DNA of 7,624 nucleotides from Candidatus Scatosoma pullistercoris (GCA_018714725.1 DVMZ01000150.1:1-7624), one strand, 5' to 3'; counted from the stretch's first letter, positions 1 through 7,200 are shown. Program-made: numbers and translations. Notes: generated from the sequence alone by a model not told the origin.

Positions 1-3
1 TCT

Positions 4-1089
4 ATGGATCGATATATTTATCAAGTGATTCGTCGGCTTCCCAAAGCGCAACGAGAGGAAGTTCGTATGGAGTTGGAAGAGCTGATCAGTGATATGTATG
101 CGGATAGAGGCTCTATGGAAGAAGTGCTGACTGAACTTGGCGATCCTGCTGAATTTGCAAAGCAATATCAAAACGAGCAGAAGTATTTGATTGGACCTGA
201 ATATTTTGACACTTATTTGTGGTTTGTAAAAGTTGTCTTAATATGTGCTGCCGTACCAATTTTGATTATTTCGCTGATAAATGCGATAGGAGAAATGCCC
301 GCAATCACTTCGCAGAACGCCGCCTCTGTTATTATTCGAGCTATTGTGGACGGATTGATCGTTGGAATTACCGACGCTATGCTGTCCTGCATATCCGCTT
401 TCGGTGCAGTAACCTTGACTTTCGCCATTATGGAGCGGAAAAAGATTCAGATCGAAATGAAGAAGGCAGAGAAATGGTCAGTAGAAAGCCTGTCTGAAGA
501 ACGAAAAATTCCATCCGCCAGATGGACGCCAAAGATTTTGGAGCCTGTACCGGATAAAAAAGCAATTATAAGTCGTGGAGATAGTATTGTGGGCATTGTG
601 TTTATCGTTATTTTCAGTGTATTGCTAATTTTTGCCCCTCATTTCTTTGCTGCGATTTTTACGGAAGGCGAAGCCATAACAACCGTACCCGTTTTCAATT
701 TGGAACAATGGGGAATTGTTCTGCCTGTCTTTGTAATCAGTCTGCTGATTGGTCTTATAGATGAGATTTTGCGTCTGATCATCGGCGTTTATTGTAAGCT
801 GGTAATGATCAGCAATATTTTGTGTGGGGTAATTCAGATTGTGTTAAGCGCCATTGTGCTGAAAGTTTTACCTATCTGGAATCCGAATTTTGTACTTGAG
901 ATTGAACAGGCGTTGGGTGCTAATGCAGATTCAAGCGCAAACTTTTTCACTTACTGGAACGCTAATATGGTATCCAATGGACTGCTTGCGTTTATTGTTG
1001 TTATTACTCTGTTTGAGATTGGTGTGACGATTTACAAAACGCTCCGTTATGGGGTTTCCGTAAAAAACGGTATAAATTCCAATACATAA
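4..1089 (+). CDS. HAAS-domain polytopic membrane protein
   Basis: The product is a 361-residue membrane protein. Residues 1-60 (starting MDRYIYQVIRRLPKAQREEV, then an acidic helix, LTELGDP and FAKQY) match the HAAS/DUF1700-type helical domain. In Bacillota this domain is typically encoded beside a PadR-family repressor and is thought to act in signalling or as a permease prefix. Hydrophobic stretches follow at about 74-93, 106-142 (room for two helices), 195-219, 236-292 (two or three) and 326-345, giving roughly six to seven membrane segments. A charged cytoplasmic-looking loop lies at about 144-190. The start at base 4 is chosen because the HAAS domain begins at its first residue. The Shine-Dalgarno sequence and any upstream padR partner lie outside the window. 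A strong terminator 57 bases after the stop makes this the last gene of its transcript. It is AT-rich compared with the genes after 1670. No enzyme motif is visible, and the precise function is unknown. Confidence 0.8.
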   Translation: MDRYIYQVIRRLPKAQREEVRMELEELISDMYADRGSMEEVLTELGDPAEFAKQYQNEQKYLIGPEYFDTYLWFVKVVLICAAVPILIISLINAIGEMPAITSQNAASVIIRAIVDGLIVGITDAMLSCISAFGAVTLTFAIMERKKIQIEMKKAEKWSVESLSEERKIPSARWTPKILEPVPDKKAIISRGDSIVGIVFIVIFSVLLIFAPHFFAAIFTEGEAITTVPVFNLEQWGIVLPVFVISLLIGLIDEILRLIIGVYCKLVMISNILCGVIQIVLSAIVLKVLPIWNPNFVLEIEQALGANADSSANFFTYWNANMVSNGLLAFIVVITLFEIGVTIYKTLRYGVSVKNGINSNT

Positions 1090-1145
1090 AAAATTGTAGT
1101 TTTTAGAATATTTTGATTATGGAAATAGTTTATGATGAAACAAAA

Positions 1146-1185
1146 ATACGGTGCTACCCATTTGGGGTAACACCGTATATTTTTT
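1146..1185 (+). terminator. Intrinsic terminator after the HAAS gene
   Basis: An 8-bp stem (ATACGGTG pairing with CACCGTAT), one C/A mismatch, then a 5-bp stem (TACCC with GGGTA) closes a 5-base loop. It is followed by a T-rich tail with six consecutive T at 1180-1185. Five A residues precede it (1142-1146), so it could also stop transcription coming from the right. Confidence 0.9.
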
Positions 1186-1202
1186 CCGCTTTTATTGATT
1201 TT

Positions 1203-1352
1203 TATATGCCTGCTTTTCTTTGTGATGAATTGAGAGAATACATTGATATGCTCTACTTTCCTGATCCCAATCAGAGGATTTTTGCAATTACCAAGTCAAA
1301 ACTTACACATCGTTTTCACAAGTTATCTGAAGAAGCAGGTTTGAGGCGTATT
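1203..1352 (+). pseudogene. Tyrosine recombinase (integrase) fragment
   Basis: The plus-strand frame here encodes about 50 residues reading MPAFLCDELREYIDMLY, then FPDPNQRIF, ITKSKLTHRFHKLSEEAG and LRRI. This matches the part of phage/ICE-type tyrosine recombinases that lies between the first catalytic arginine and the HxLRH box ('...ELxEYxxxLY...DRIFPxTKSxLxHxxxxxxxxAGVKRIRxHDLRHSH...'). Neither flank is present. Upstream, the frame runs into the HAAS-gene terminator. Downstream, after LRRI, where HDLRHSH should follow, the sequence becomes unrelated (IIMPTRLPKR). All four catalytic residues (R, H/K, H/R, Y) are missing, so it cannot be active. The frame stays open until 1448, but the extra residues on both sides do not look like integrase. 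It is a relic of an integrated element. The family assignment comes from recognising the pattern, not from a search. Confidence 0.65.
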
Positions 1353-1517
1353 ATCATGCCGACGCGCCTGCCAAAGAGAGTTTTTATGAATAAAACGCAA
1401 GGGATTTCATTGGCGGATAGGGGCGATGGGGCGGAAAAAGTCTTGTAAATCATTGTTTTCCGATGTATGATTTTGAAACCGAGGAAAAACCGGAGCAATA
1501 TGAAACAACAGAAAGAG

Positions 1518-1555
1518 AAACAACTGTCGCCTGGGGTTCGGCGGCGGTTGTTTTT
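1518..1555 (+). terminator. Intrinsic terminator-like hairpin in the scar
   Basis: Arms 1518-1531 and 1540-1553 pair completely as RNA (core CAACUGUCGCC with GGCGGCGGUUG, including two G-U pairs, extended by A-U pairs). The loop is 8 bases and five T follow at 1551-1555. It probably ended a gene of the former element, or insulated the lost recombinase gene that once began just downstream. Confidence 0.7.
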
Positions 1556-1578
1556 ATTAAAGAAAAGGAAATATAAAA

Positions 1579-1623
1579 AAGGAGATATAAAAAACGGAAA
1601 GCAAGCATATCTCGGCGTTTTGA
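1579..1623 (+). pseudogene. Orphan Shine-Dalgarno with beheaded recombinase-like start
   Basis: An AAGGAG (1579-1584) sits nine bases before an ACG at 1594, where a start codon would be expected. The codons that follow read (T)ESKHISAF and then stop (TGA, 1621-1623). Many serine recombinases of Clostridia elements begin with a short charged stretch followed by K-H/K-I-S/T-A-F/L-Y-x-R-L-S. The 'KHISAF' here fits that opening, cut immediately before the catalytic-serine motif. I infer the 5' end of a recombinase gene that lost its start codon (ATG to ACG) and its body by deletion or excision at about 1618-1623. Only about nine residues are available, so chance similarity is quite possible. Confidence 0.25.
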
Positions 1624-1669
1624 GGCGGACGGATTCAAAAAATCCGACCTGAAAACAAGGGACATGCGG

Positions 1670-1699
1670 TTGACAGAGAGAAGCGGATTGTGCTAAAAT
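1670..1699 (+). promoter_or_regulatory. Sigma-A promoter of the DUF4091 gene
   Basis: A perfect -35 TTGACA (1670-1675) is followed by an 18-base spacer and -10 TAAAAT (1694-1699). A TG one base upstream of the -10 makes it an extended -10 promoter. Transcription should begin near 1706. It lies right after the mobile-element scar and drives the next gene from about 295 bases upstream of its preferred start. Confidence 0.75.
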
Positions 1700-1705
1700 A
1701 GAAAC

Positions 1706-2001
1706 GGAAGCCCGAGGGGAGCTGCGGGATGTCCGCGCGCAGGCAGGAAGCGAAAGGAGTATTTTTTGCGGGGAAGCAGTTTTTTCGCGGGGAAGTTTGT
1801 TTTGCGGCGGATTTTTTCCGTTGCGTATTCATGCGTTCTGTCGGGGAAATCGGCGCCGCCGGCCGGAGTCTGCGGGGAAAGCGCCGCATTCGTACGGTAT
1901 GGCGAAGCGGGCGCCGGGGTTCGGTAAAGCGGCGGGAGTGCGGATTTTTTTGGCGGTCGGGTCCCGGATTTTTCAAATACCAAAGGAAAGAGAGGAATAG
2001 T
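1706..2001 (+). promoter_or_regulatory. Long GC-rich leader upstream of the DUF4091 gene
   Basis: This is about 295 bases between the expected transcription start and the preferred start codon at 2002. It holds a Shine-Dalgarno-like GAGGGGA (1714-1720) eight bases before an ATG at 1729. That ATG is in frame with the main gene and would add 91 residues. The added sequence is very arginine-rich, has no recognisable domain, and lies in a stretch where several frames on both strands are open, so openness carries little weight. I recognise no known riboswitch or T-box. It could be a regulatory leader, a translated leader peptide or simply spacer. Confidence 0.4.
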
Positions 2002-3618
2002 ATGGCGCATTATCAGATTGTGGCAGTGGATTCCATGGAAAAGATTTTTCCGGATACTCAACCGAAACTGCTTCGGCATTCCGCCGAGATGTTGAAAAAC
2101 GAACGTTATTCATTTCAGCTGGCGTGTTATTCGGAAACGCCGGAGCGATTCGTCCGTCTGCGGATTGACTCTCCGTTTGCGGACCGGATCCGCTGGAAGG
2201 CGGAAGAATATGTCCCCGTTTATCTGGCGGCCTATCCCGAATCGGACGATTACCTGATTTCCCGGAATTCGGGGATTTTTCCCGACGTGCTGAGAGAGCC
2301 GGACGGCCGGGATATCGCTTTGCGGCCGGGGAAGCAGACGCCGCTTTTTGTGGAGGTAAAAGGTTTTCCGCCCGGAATGCACCGTCTGGGGTTTGCGCTG
2401 GTGGGAGAGAAGGGGGAAGAACTTTGTTCCTGCGAATTCACGCTGACGGTGCTGGACGCGGAATCGGTGAAAAGCGATCTGATCTGGACAAACTGGCTGC
2501 ACTGTGATTGTATCGGCGAGTTCAGGGAAGAGGAGTTTTTTTCCGAACGCTATTTCGGCGTGTGGGAAAACTATGTCCGTTCGGCGGTGGAACACGGCGC
2601 GACCATGCTGTTTACGCCGTTGTTTACGCCTCCGCTGGATACGGCTTACGGCTACGAGCGCCCGACGGTGCAGACGGTGGGCGTAAAGAAGAGCCGTGCG
2701 GGTTGGGAGTTTGATCTTTCGGTTCTGGAAGAATATATCGACCGGGCGTTCGGGCTGGGGATCGGATATATCGAGTTTTCTCATCTGTTTTCGCAATGGG
2801 GCGCGGAATTTGCACCGAAAATCGTCGGGACGGAAGAGGGGGTAAAAAGGAGGTTTTTCGGCTGGGATACGCCTTCGGACGGGGAAGAATACCTGTCTTT
2901 TCTCGACGCGTTTCTTCCCTGCCTCACCGAATGGATTACCCGTAAACAAATCGCGGACCGGGTGTTCTTTCATCTCTCCGACGAACCGCCCGAAGAGCGC
3001 GCACCCGCTTATGACCGTGCGGCGGGCCATGTGCGGAAATTGCTTCGCGGGTTCCGGATCATGGACGCTTTGAGCGACAAATCTCTGTATGAGTCCGGAA
3101 TTGTCGACTGTCCCGTCGTCAATGTCAACCGCACGGAATCTTTTATCCGGGAAGGGATTTCTCCCTGGGCATATTACTGTTGCGATTCGGGAGAGTACTG
3201 CACCAATCGCTGGATGTCCATGCCGCTGCAACGGGTGCGGGTGCTGGGGATTATGCTGTACTATCTGAATATCCGCGGCTTTTTGCATTGGGGGTTTAAT
3301 TTTTATTTCAGTCAGTTGTCAAAAAGCCGGATAAATCCTTACCTGGTGACGGACGCGGGCGGAGCGTTTCCCGCCGGGGACGCCTTTGTGGTCTATCCGG
3401 GGACAGACGGGCCGGTGGAATCCCTGCGGCATGAAGCTTTGCTGGACGCCGTGCAGGATTATCGGGCGCTCAGGGCGCTGGAAAAAAAGATCGGCAGGGC
3501 AGAGACGGTGCGCTTTTTACAGGAAGAAGGCGTGCGCGGTTTTCGCGAATATCCTCGCAGTGCGGAATGGCATGCGGCGCTGAGACATAAAATCAATTGT
3601 ATGCTGACGGAAAGATGA
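2002..3618 (+). CDS. DUF4091 / GH123-like glycosidase
   Basis: The product is a 538-residue protein of the DUF4091 group, related to glycoside hydrolase family 123 (beta-N-acetylgalactosaminidases). Residues 1-150 look like the N-terminal beta-sandwich, ending around FTLTVLDAE. A TIM-barrel-like middle follows, containing HLSDEPPEE; Asp327-Glu328 is the acidic pair expected for the substrate-assisted mechanism of GH123. The DUF4091 signature comes next: SPWAYYCC (near 389), NRWMSMP, GFLHWGFN (426-433), PAGDAFVVYPG (457-467), SLRHEALLDAVQDYRAL (474-490). The start at 2002 is preferred because it has GAGG at 1992-1995 with 6-base spacing and lies just before the conserved N-terminal strand; an in-frame ATG at 1729 is the alternative. 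There is no signal peptide or membrane segment, so it is probably cytoplasmic and acts on imported glycosides. It is transcribed alone, from the promoter at 1670 to the terminator at 3722. The family call is firm; the substrate and catalytic activity are inferred. Confidence 0.85.
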   Translation: MAHYQIVAVDSMEKIFPDTQPKLLRHSAEMLKNERYSFQLACYSETPERFVRLRIDSPFADRIRWKAEEYVPVYLAAYPESDDYLISRNSGIFPDVLREPDGRDIALRPGKQTPLFVEVKGFPPGMHRLGFALVGEKGEELCSCEFTLTVLDAESVKSDLIWTNWLHCDCIGEFREEEFFSERYFGVWENYVRSAVEHGATMLFTPLFTPPLDTAYGYERPTVQTVGVKKSRAGWEFDLSVLEEYIDRAFGLGIGYIEFSHLFSQWGAEFAPKIVGTEEGVKRRFFGWDTPSDGEEYLSFLDAFLPCLTEWITRKQIADRVFFHLSDEPPEERAPAYDRAAGHVRKLLRGFRIMDALSDKSLYESGIVDCPVVNVNRTESFIREGISPWAYYCCDSGEYCTNRWMSMPLQRVRVLGIMLYYLNIRGFLHWGFNFYFSQLSKSRINPYLVTDAGGAFPAGDAFVVYPGTDGPVESLRHEALLDAVQDYRALRALEKKIGRAETVRFLQEEGVRGFREYPRSAEWHAALRHKINCMLTER

Positions 3619-3721
3619 GGCGAAAGATGAGACCGGCGCCGCGAGAGGCGTTTTTGCCGCGCGGGAAAGGCTGAAAAGGGACCAGGGACGACAAGGAGCA
3701 GAGGATAAAAAGAGTGGTTCT

Positions 3722-3754
3722 GACCCGGCGTTTTGGAACGCCGGGTCTTTTCTG
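3722..3754 (+). terminator. Intrinsic terminator of the DUF4091 gene
   Basis: A perfect 11-bp stem (GACCCGGCGTT with AACGCCGGGTC) closes a TTGG tetraloop and is followed by TTTTCT. It lies 103 bases after the stop codon. Confidence 0.9.
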
Positions 3755-3798
3755 TCGAAAAATCCGTTTCCTCCGGCAGAGTTTGTCGTATCCGGCAG

Positions 3799-3824
3799 CT
3801 TTCCGGGCGGCCGGAAGGTTTTTT
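3799..3824 (+). terminator. Second, tandem intrinsic terminator
   Basis: The stem CTTTCCGG pairs with CCGGAAGG (8 bp, one G-U) around a GCGG loop. It is followed directly by six T (3819-3824). It is 51 bases beyond the first terminator and would catch read-through before the lipoprotein promoter. Confidence 0.6.
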
Positions 3825-3886
3825 CTGCGCCGGACGGCGGTTGTCGAAAAAATCCATGTACCGGATAAAAAGTACATATCTTTCCG

Positions 3887-3976
3887 TTTTACCGGAAAAG
3901 CGGCGGATTATGGCTGTTTTGAGAGGGAAGTGCAAAGATTTTACCCCGAAAAGGCCGGATTTTCCCCGAAAACGGC
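3887..3976. repeat. Three degenerate 17-21-bp direct repeats
   Basis: Copies begin at 3887 (TTTTACCGGAAAAGCGGCGG), 3939 (TTTTACCCCGAAAAGGCCGG) and 3960 (TTTTCCCCGAAAACGGC). The last two are adjacent. They share TTTT, a C/G-rich core, GAAAA and a GGC-rich end, and TTTT/AAAA is self-complementary in each. A separate pair, TGTCGAAAAA(A)TCC, occurs at about 3753 and 3842. They could be protein-binding sites or decayed duplications. No mobile-element terminal repeat is recognised. Confidence 0.4.
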
Positions 3977-4099
3977 TGTTTCCCGGGACGGAGCACAGAT
4001 GGTCTTTTCATCCTTGAAATAGGGAAACCCCAAGAAAAATACAGGTATAAACACCAAAATATACCAGGTTTTTTACCATATTCATTTTTAGAATGTATC

Positions 4100-4128
4100 T
4101 TGAAAAGGCCATATTCTTGTGTTATAAT
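4100..4128 (+). promoter_or_regulatory. Sigma-A promoter of the giant lipoprotein gene
   Basis: The -35 is TTGAAA (4100-4105), the spacer is exactly 17 bases, and the -10 is a perfect TATAAT (4123-4128) with an extended TG at 4120-4121. The AT-rich upstream stretch could act as an UP element. Transcription should begin near 4135, giving a leader of about 75 bases. Confidence 0.9.
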
Positions 4129-4151
4129 TGTGAAAAAATTGAGATGGAGCA

Positions 4152-4166
4152 GCGAAAAATTTTCGC
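4152..4166. promoter_or_regulatory. Perfect palindrome, candidate operator
   Basis: GCGAAAAATTTTCGC is a 15-base inverted repeat (7-base arms GCGAAAA / TTTTCGC around one A). It lies about 17-31 bases downstream of the expected transcription start. The size, symmetry and position suit a repressor operator. I do not recognise a particular regulator family from it; the only nearby gene it could serve is the lipoprotein. Confidence 0.45.
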
Positions 4167-4189
4167 ATTCCGGACATATTTTTTATGAC

Positions 4190-4197
4190 AAGGAGGT
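4190..4197 (+). promoter_or_regulatory. Strong Shine-Dalgarno of the lipoprotein gene
   Basis: AAGGAGGT is a full anti-16S match. Spacing to the ATG at 4210 is 12 bases, somewhat longer than usual, but no ATG, GTG or TTG lies closer in this frame. A signal peptide follows the 4210 start directly. Confidence 0.85.
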
Positions 4198-4209
4198 CAG
4201 GGTCACAGG

Positions 4210-7200
4210 ATGAAGAGGTTGGGCAAAAAACTTGCTTGTGCGCTGTTGTGCTGCGGTATTGCCGGTTGTGCGGTCGCCGGCATGGCATGTTGCGGAAAAG
4301 AGAAAGAGGAGAGCTATCTCTTCGAAAACTATTCTGAAAGCATTGCGGCGGAAATCGGCAGGGAGTGTATGATTCCGGAGGTGAGTTTGCAAGGGGGAGA
4401 GCTTCGGGACATTTCCGTGTATCGTGGAGAAAGCAAAATCGCCGTGGCGGACGGGAAATTCGTTCCCGATTCGTTTGAATCGTACACGATCGTTTACAGC
4501 TTCGTCATAGACGGGACGGAAGTCGTGAAAAAGACGATGGTTACGGTCGAGGATACGCAAGGGCCTGAAATCAGTCTGGAACTGAGTGCGGAACAGGTGG
4601 TTGCGGGTGCGGAAGTGAGTGTCTCCGCCTCTGCGGAAGATCCGTCCGGGCCGTGCCGGGTTTCGGTTACCGTAAGCGATCCGTTCGGCTGGGAAACGGA
4701 GCTGAGCGAAGGCGGCAGTTTTATTGCCGGAACGGAAGGATATTGGGTCGTCACCGCGACGGCTCAGGATGCCAAAGGATTCAGGAATAATCTCAGCAAA
4801 CGAGTGCTGGCGGTCGGGGAAGCATACGGGGTCGTCAATCTCTTCAACTCGTCCGATTCCGCAGAAAACGCGCAGGCCGAAGGCGGAAGTCTCTCCTTTG
4901 CCGCCGGAGAGGAGTACGAAGGGGGCGGGGCGCTGAAATTTGTTCCCGCAGAACGGGAAGCGACGCTGTTCTTTCCTTCGTCGGCGGATCTGGCGCAGGA
5001 ATTCGATCTTCTGAAGTTTGACCTTCTGTTCGACGCTTACAAAGAAGCGGAATTTTCTTTCGGGCTCCGGACGGAGAGCGGAGACAAACTGCTCAAAAAA
5101 GAAATCGTGTCGCCCGACGTGCGCTCATCGATCAAAGTTTCGATGGCTGATATTTCCGCGGCTGCCGCGGAAGAGCGCGTTCTGGGCTTTTGGCTGAGCT
5201 ATTGCGGAGACGACGTCGCGAAAGAGACGCTGTATATCGACGGAATCCGTTTTGCTTACGACGATCTGTACGTTACGGAGGGGGATACGGTGGATCTTGC
5301 CGTTTTCGACGGCAACGGACTGTACCGCACTTCGGTCGAGGAAGGCGGAAAAGCGCTGGAATCGCTTTCGTTTGTTTGCGAAGATACGGGAATCTATACA
5401 TACAATTATAAGATTTCGCTCGACGGCGTAAAGGATACGGAATTTACGCGCAACGTGTATGTCCGTCCCGCCGCAGAGTACGGAATCGCTTCGAGGTTCG
5501 ACGATGAAACGGACGTGTTGGATTTGTCGGCGCAGGGCGTGGAATACGGGATCACCGCCGAAAATTCGGTGAACGGAACGGCCGCGTATATGCGCTACGG
5601 TTCCGAGCTGTCGGGAGCAAAACTCACGTTTACCAGCGAACGGCTTCGCGATGCGGGCAATTTTGATTATCTGTCCGTCGAACTGTATCTTGACACCGAG
5701 TCCCCGCACGAAGTGGAAATAAACGGAATCAAAACGACGCTTTCCGCCGGAAGCGGCTGGAAAACGCTGTATATTCCGCTTACGAAAGAAGCGATCGATA
5801 CGCTTGTGTTCAGCGTAGACAATGCGTCTTCGTCCGAAAACGGCACTTTGTATATCGATGAGATCTTTTTCGGTTGGAATGCCATTGAAAGCGGCGTCGG
5901 CTATGAAACGGAAATCCGTATTGAGGCGGACGATCGGTATGAAGTGTCGTATTTTACCGACGACAGCGACGCCGAACTGACCGGAAGCGTGTTTAAGGCA
6001 AATGCCGCCGGTACTTATACGGTCGAATATCTCATTCAGGAGAAGGGAACGCAAAGGCAATCGCGGATCGAGCGGACGATCATCGTCTATGATTGGCCGG
6101 ATTACGGGGATTATTTCGGGGGTGTCTCTTCGGATAACGCGGACGATTATCTCCGGGCCATCGATTATGAAAAGGATGAACCCCTGCCTCTTTACGGCGT
6201 GGAGGCCGAAGGCGAATTTGAGGGGCTGAGCTGGTTTGAAACGAATTGTCAGTGGCCGTTGGCTTATTTTGAAAATAAAGCGGCATTGAATCAGCTGCGC
6301 GTGTTCGACGCGATCGAACTGGAAATTTATTACGTCGGCAGCAATGCGCATATCTTCTATCTTTCCAGAGATAAAGTGGGCGCGGACAATGCGGCGACGG
6401 TACAATATAACAACACCAAGCCGAATCAGTGGAACACCATCGTGCTGGAAAAAGGTACGACGGAATACAGGCAATTGTTCGGGACGGCTTTCGACGATCA
6501 GGCGTATTCTTCCAATTTGTGCTTCTTCTTCAGAAACACCGATTCCGGCCAGGAAAATCTGCGCGTTTATGTGCGGGCGATCCGCGGCGTATTCCGCGAC
6601 AAAGTCGTCGGCACGAACGAGAGCATCGATATCGGATTGGGCAAGACGGAAAGCGAATGCCAGGTCAGCGGGGGCACGTTGGACGGGACGGTTTTCCGGG
6701 CGGAAAATCCCGGTGAATATACCGTCACCTATACTTTCTCCGGTTACGGCATGGCCATTACGCAGATAGAGAGAAAGATCAAAGTGGTGACCTATACCAT
6801 TCAGGTGCCCGACGATGAAATGAAGTCGCTGAATACCTGGTATGTCCCGGCCGCAGTAAACGCTTCGGACGAATCCGGAACGCTCTACAATACCGTCGTC
6901 GCCGTAACGGCGCCCGACGGCAGTGAGATCAAGGATGCGGGAAACGGTTTTGAACTTGCGCAGGAAGGCGTTTATACGATTTCTTATCGCTGCGGCAGCG
7001 TCGTCGCTTCCTATCAGGTGACGGTTGTCGTCGTGGAATACGTCTCGATGGAGACGCCGGAAAATATTGACACCACCGTAGGCGAAGTAATCCGAATCGT
7101 CGGGGCGGAAGTCACGGATACGCTCGGCGGAAAATTCGAAGCGGACGTCAGGGTGACGGACGCGTCCGACAAGGAAGTTTATATCGCCCCGGACGGCACG

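Larger units (their letters stand above)
1353..1669. other. Mosaic region without an intact gene
   Basis: No convincing gene lies between the integrase fragment and the next promoter. Contents are a short stretch in another frame ending in a stop near 1390, a 37-codon frame at 1463-1576 that contains a terminator hairpin and lacks a Shine-Dalgarno sequence, an A-rich segment with an orphan Shine-Dalgarno, and a small hairpin (CGGATT / AATCCG, 1630-1646) without a T tract. The frame changes and truncated pieces fit a decayed mobile-element boundary. Composition is A-rich up to about 1610 and becomes more GC-rich beyond, toward the next gene. Confidence 0.5.
3619..4099. other. Intergenic region with terminators and short repeats
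   Basis: No gene is convincing in this stretch. Several short frames are open in the first part, on both strands, but they lack Shine-Dalgarno sequences and give arginine- and phenylalanine-rich nonsense. It contains two tandem intrinsic terminators, a group of degenerate CGAAAA-centred repeats, and a weak ATGTAC / GTACAT inverted repeat (3856-3877, 10-base loop). The last 80 bases turn AT-rich ahead of the next promoter. Confidence 0.6.

Noticed and set aside
1113..1448. Treating the whole 111-codon frame as an intact gene
   Set aside because: Its first third overlaps the HAAS terminator and its end is unrelated to integrases; only 1203-1352 has family character, and catalytic residues are absent.
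1463..1576. 37-codon frame (MYDFETEEKPEQYETTERE...) ending three bases before the orphan Shine-Dalgarno
   Set aside because: The acidic composition looks somewhat protein-like, and it may be the tail of a lost element gene. It has no Shine-Dalgarno sequence, contains a terminator hairpin and matches nothing I recognise, so it is not called as a gene.
1630..1646. CGGATT / AATCCG hairpin near the scar, considered as an attachment site or terminator
   Set aside because: Only 6 bp, no T tract, and no second copy seen in the window; attachment-site status cannot be supported.
1729..2001. N-terminal 91-codon extension as part of the DUF4091 protein
   Set aside because: It has a usable Shine-Dalgarno and ATG but an arginine-rich, domain-less translation; 2002 has its own Shine-Dalgarno and fits the family N-terminus. 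Kept as a finding, not as the start.
2110..3288. 392-codon open frame on the minus strand opposite the DUF4091 gene
   Set aside because: The plus strand carries unmistakable DUF4091 signatures; the antisense translation is Arg/His/Gln-rich without family features.
3634..3655. Short hairpin GCGCC / GGCGT followed by five T
   Set aside because: The stem is only 4-5 bp with a G-U pair; too weak beside the strong terminator at 3722.
3856..3877. ATGTAC / GTACAT inverted repeat with 10-base loop
   Set aside because: Six-base arms with this loop are expected by chance at this scale; no promoter is adjacent to support an operator.
3714..4022. Short plus-strand frames of 94-102 codons in the intergenic region
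   Set aside because: They begin inside or just before the terminator hairpin, have no convincing Shine-Dalgarno sequence, overlap each other in different frames, and give no recognisable protein.
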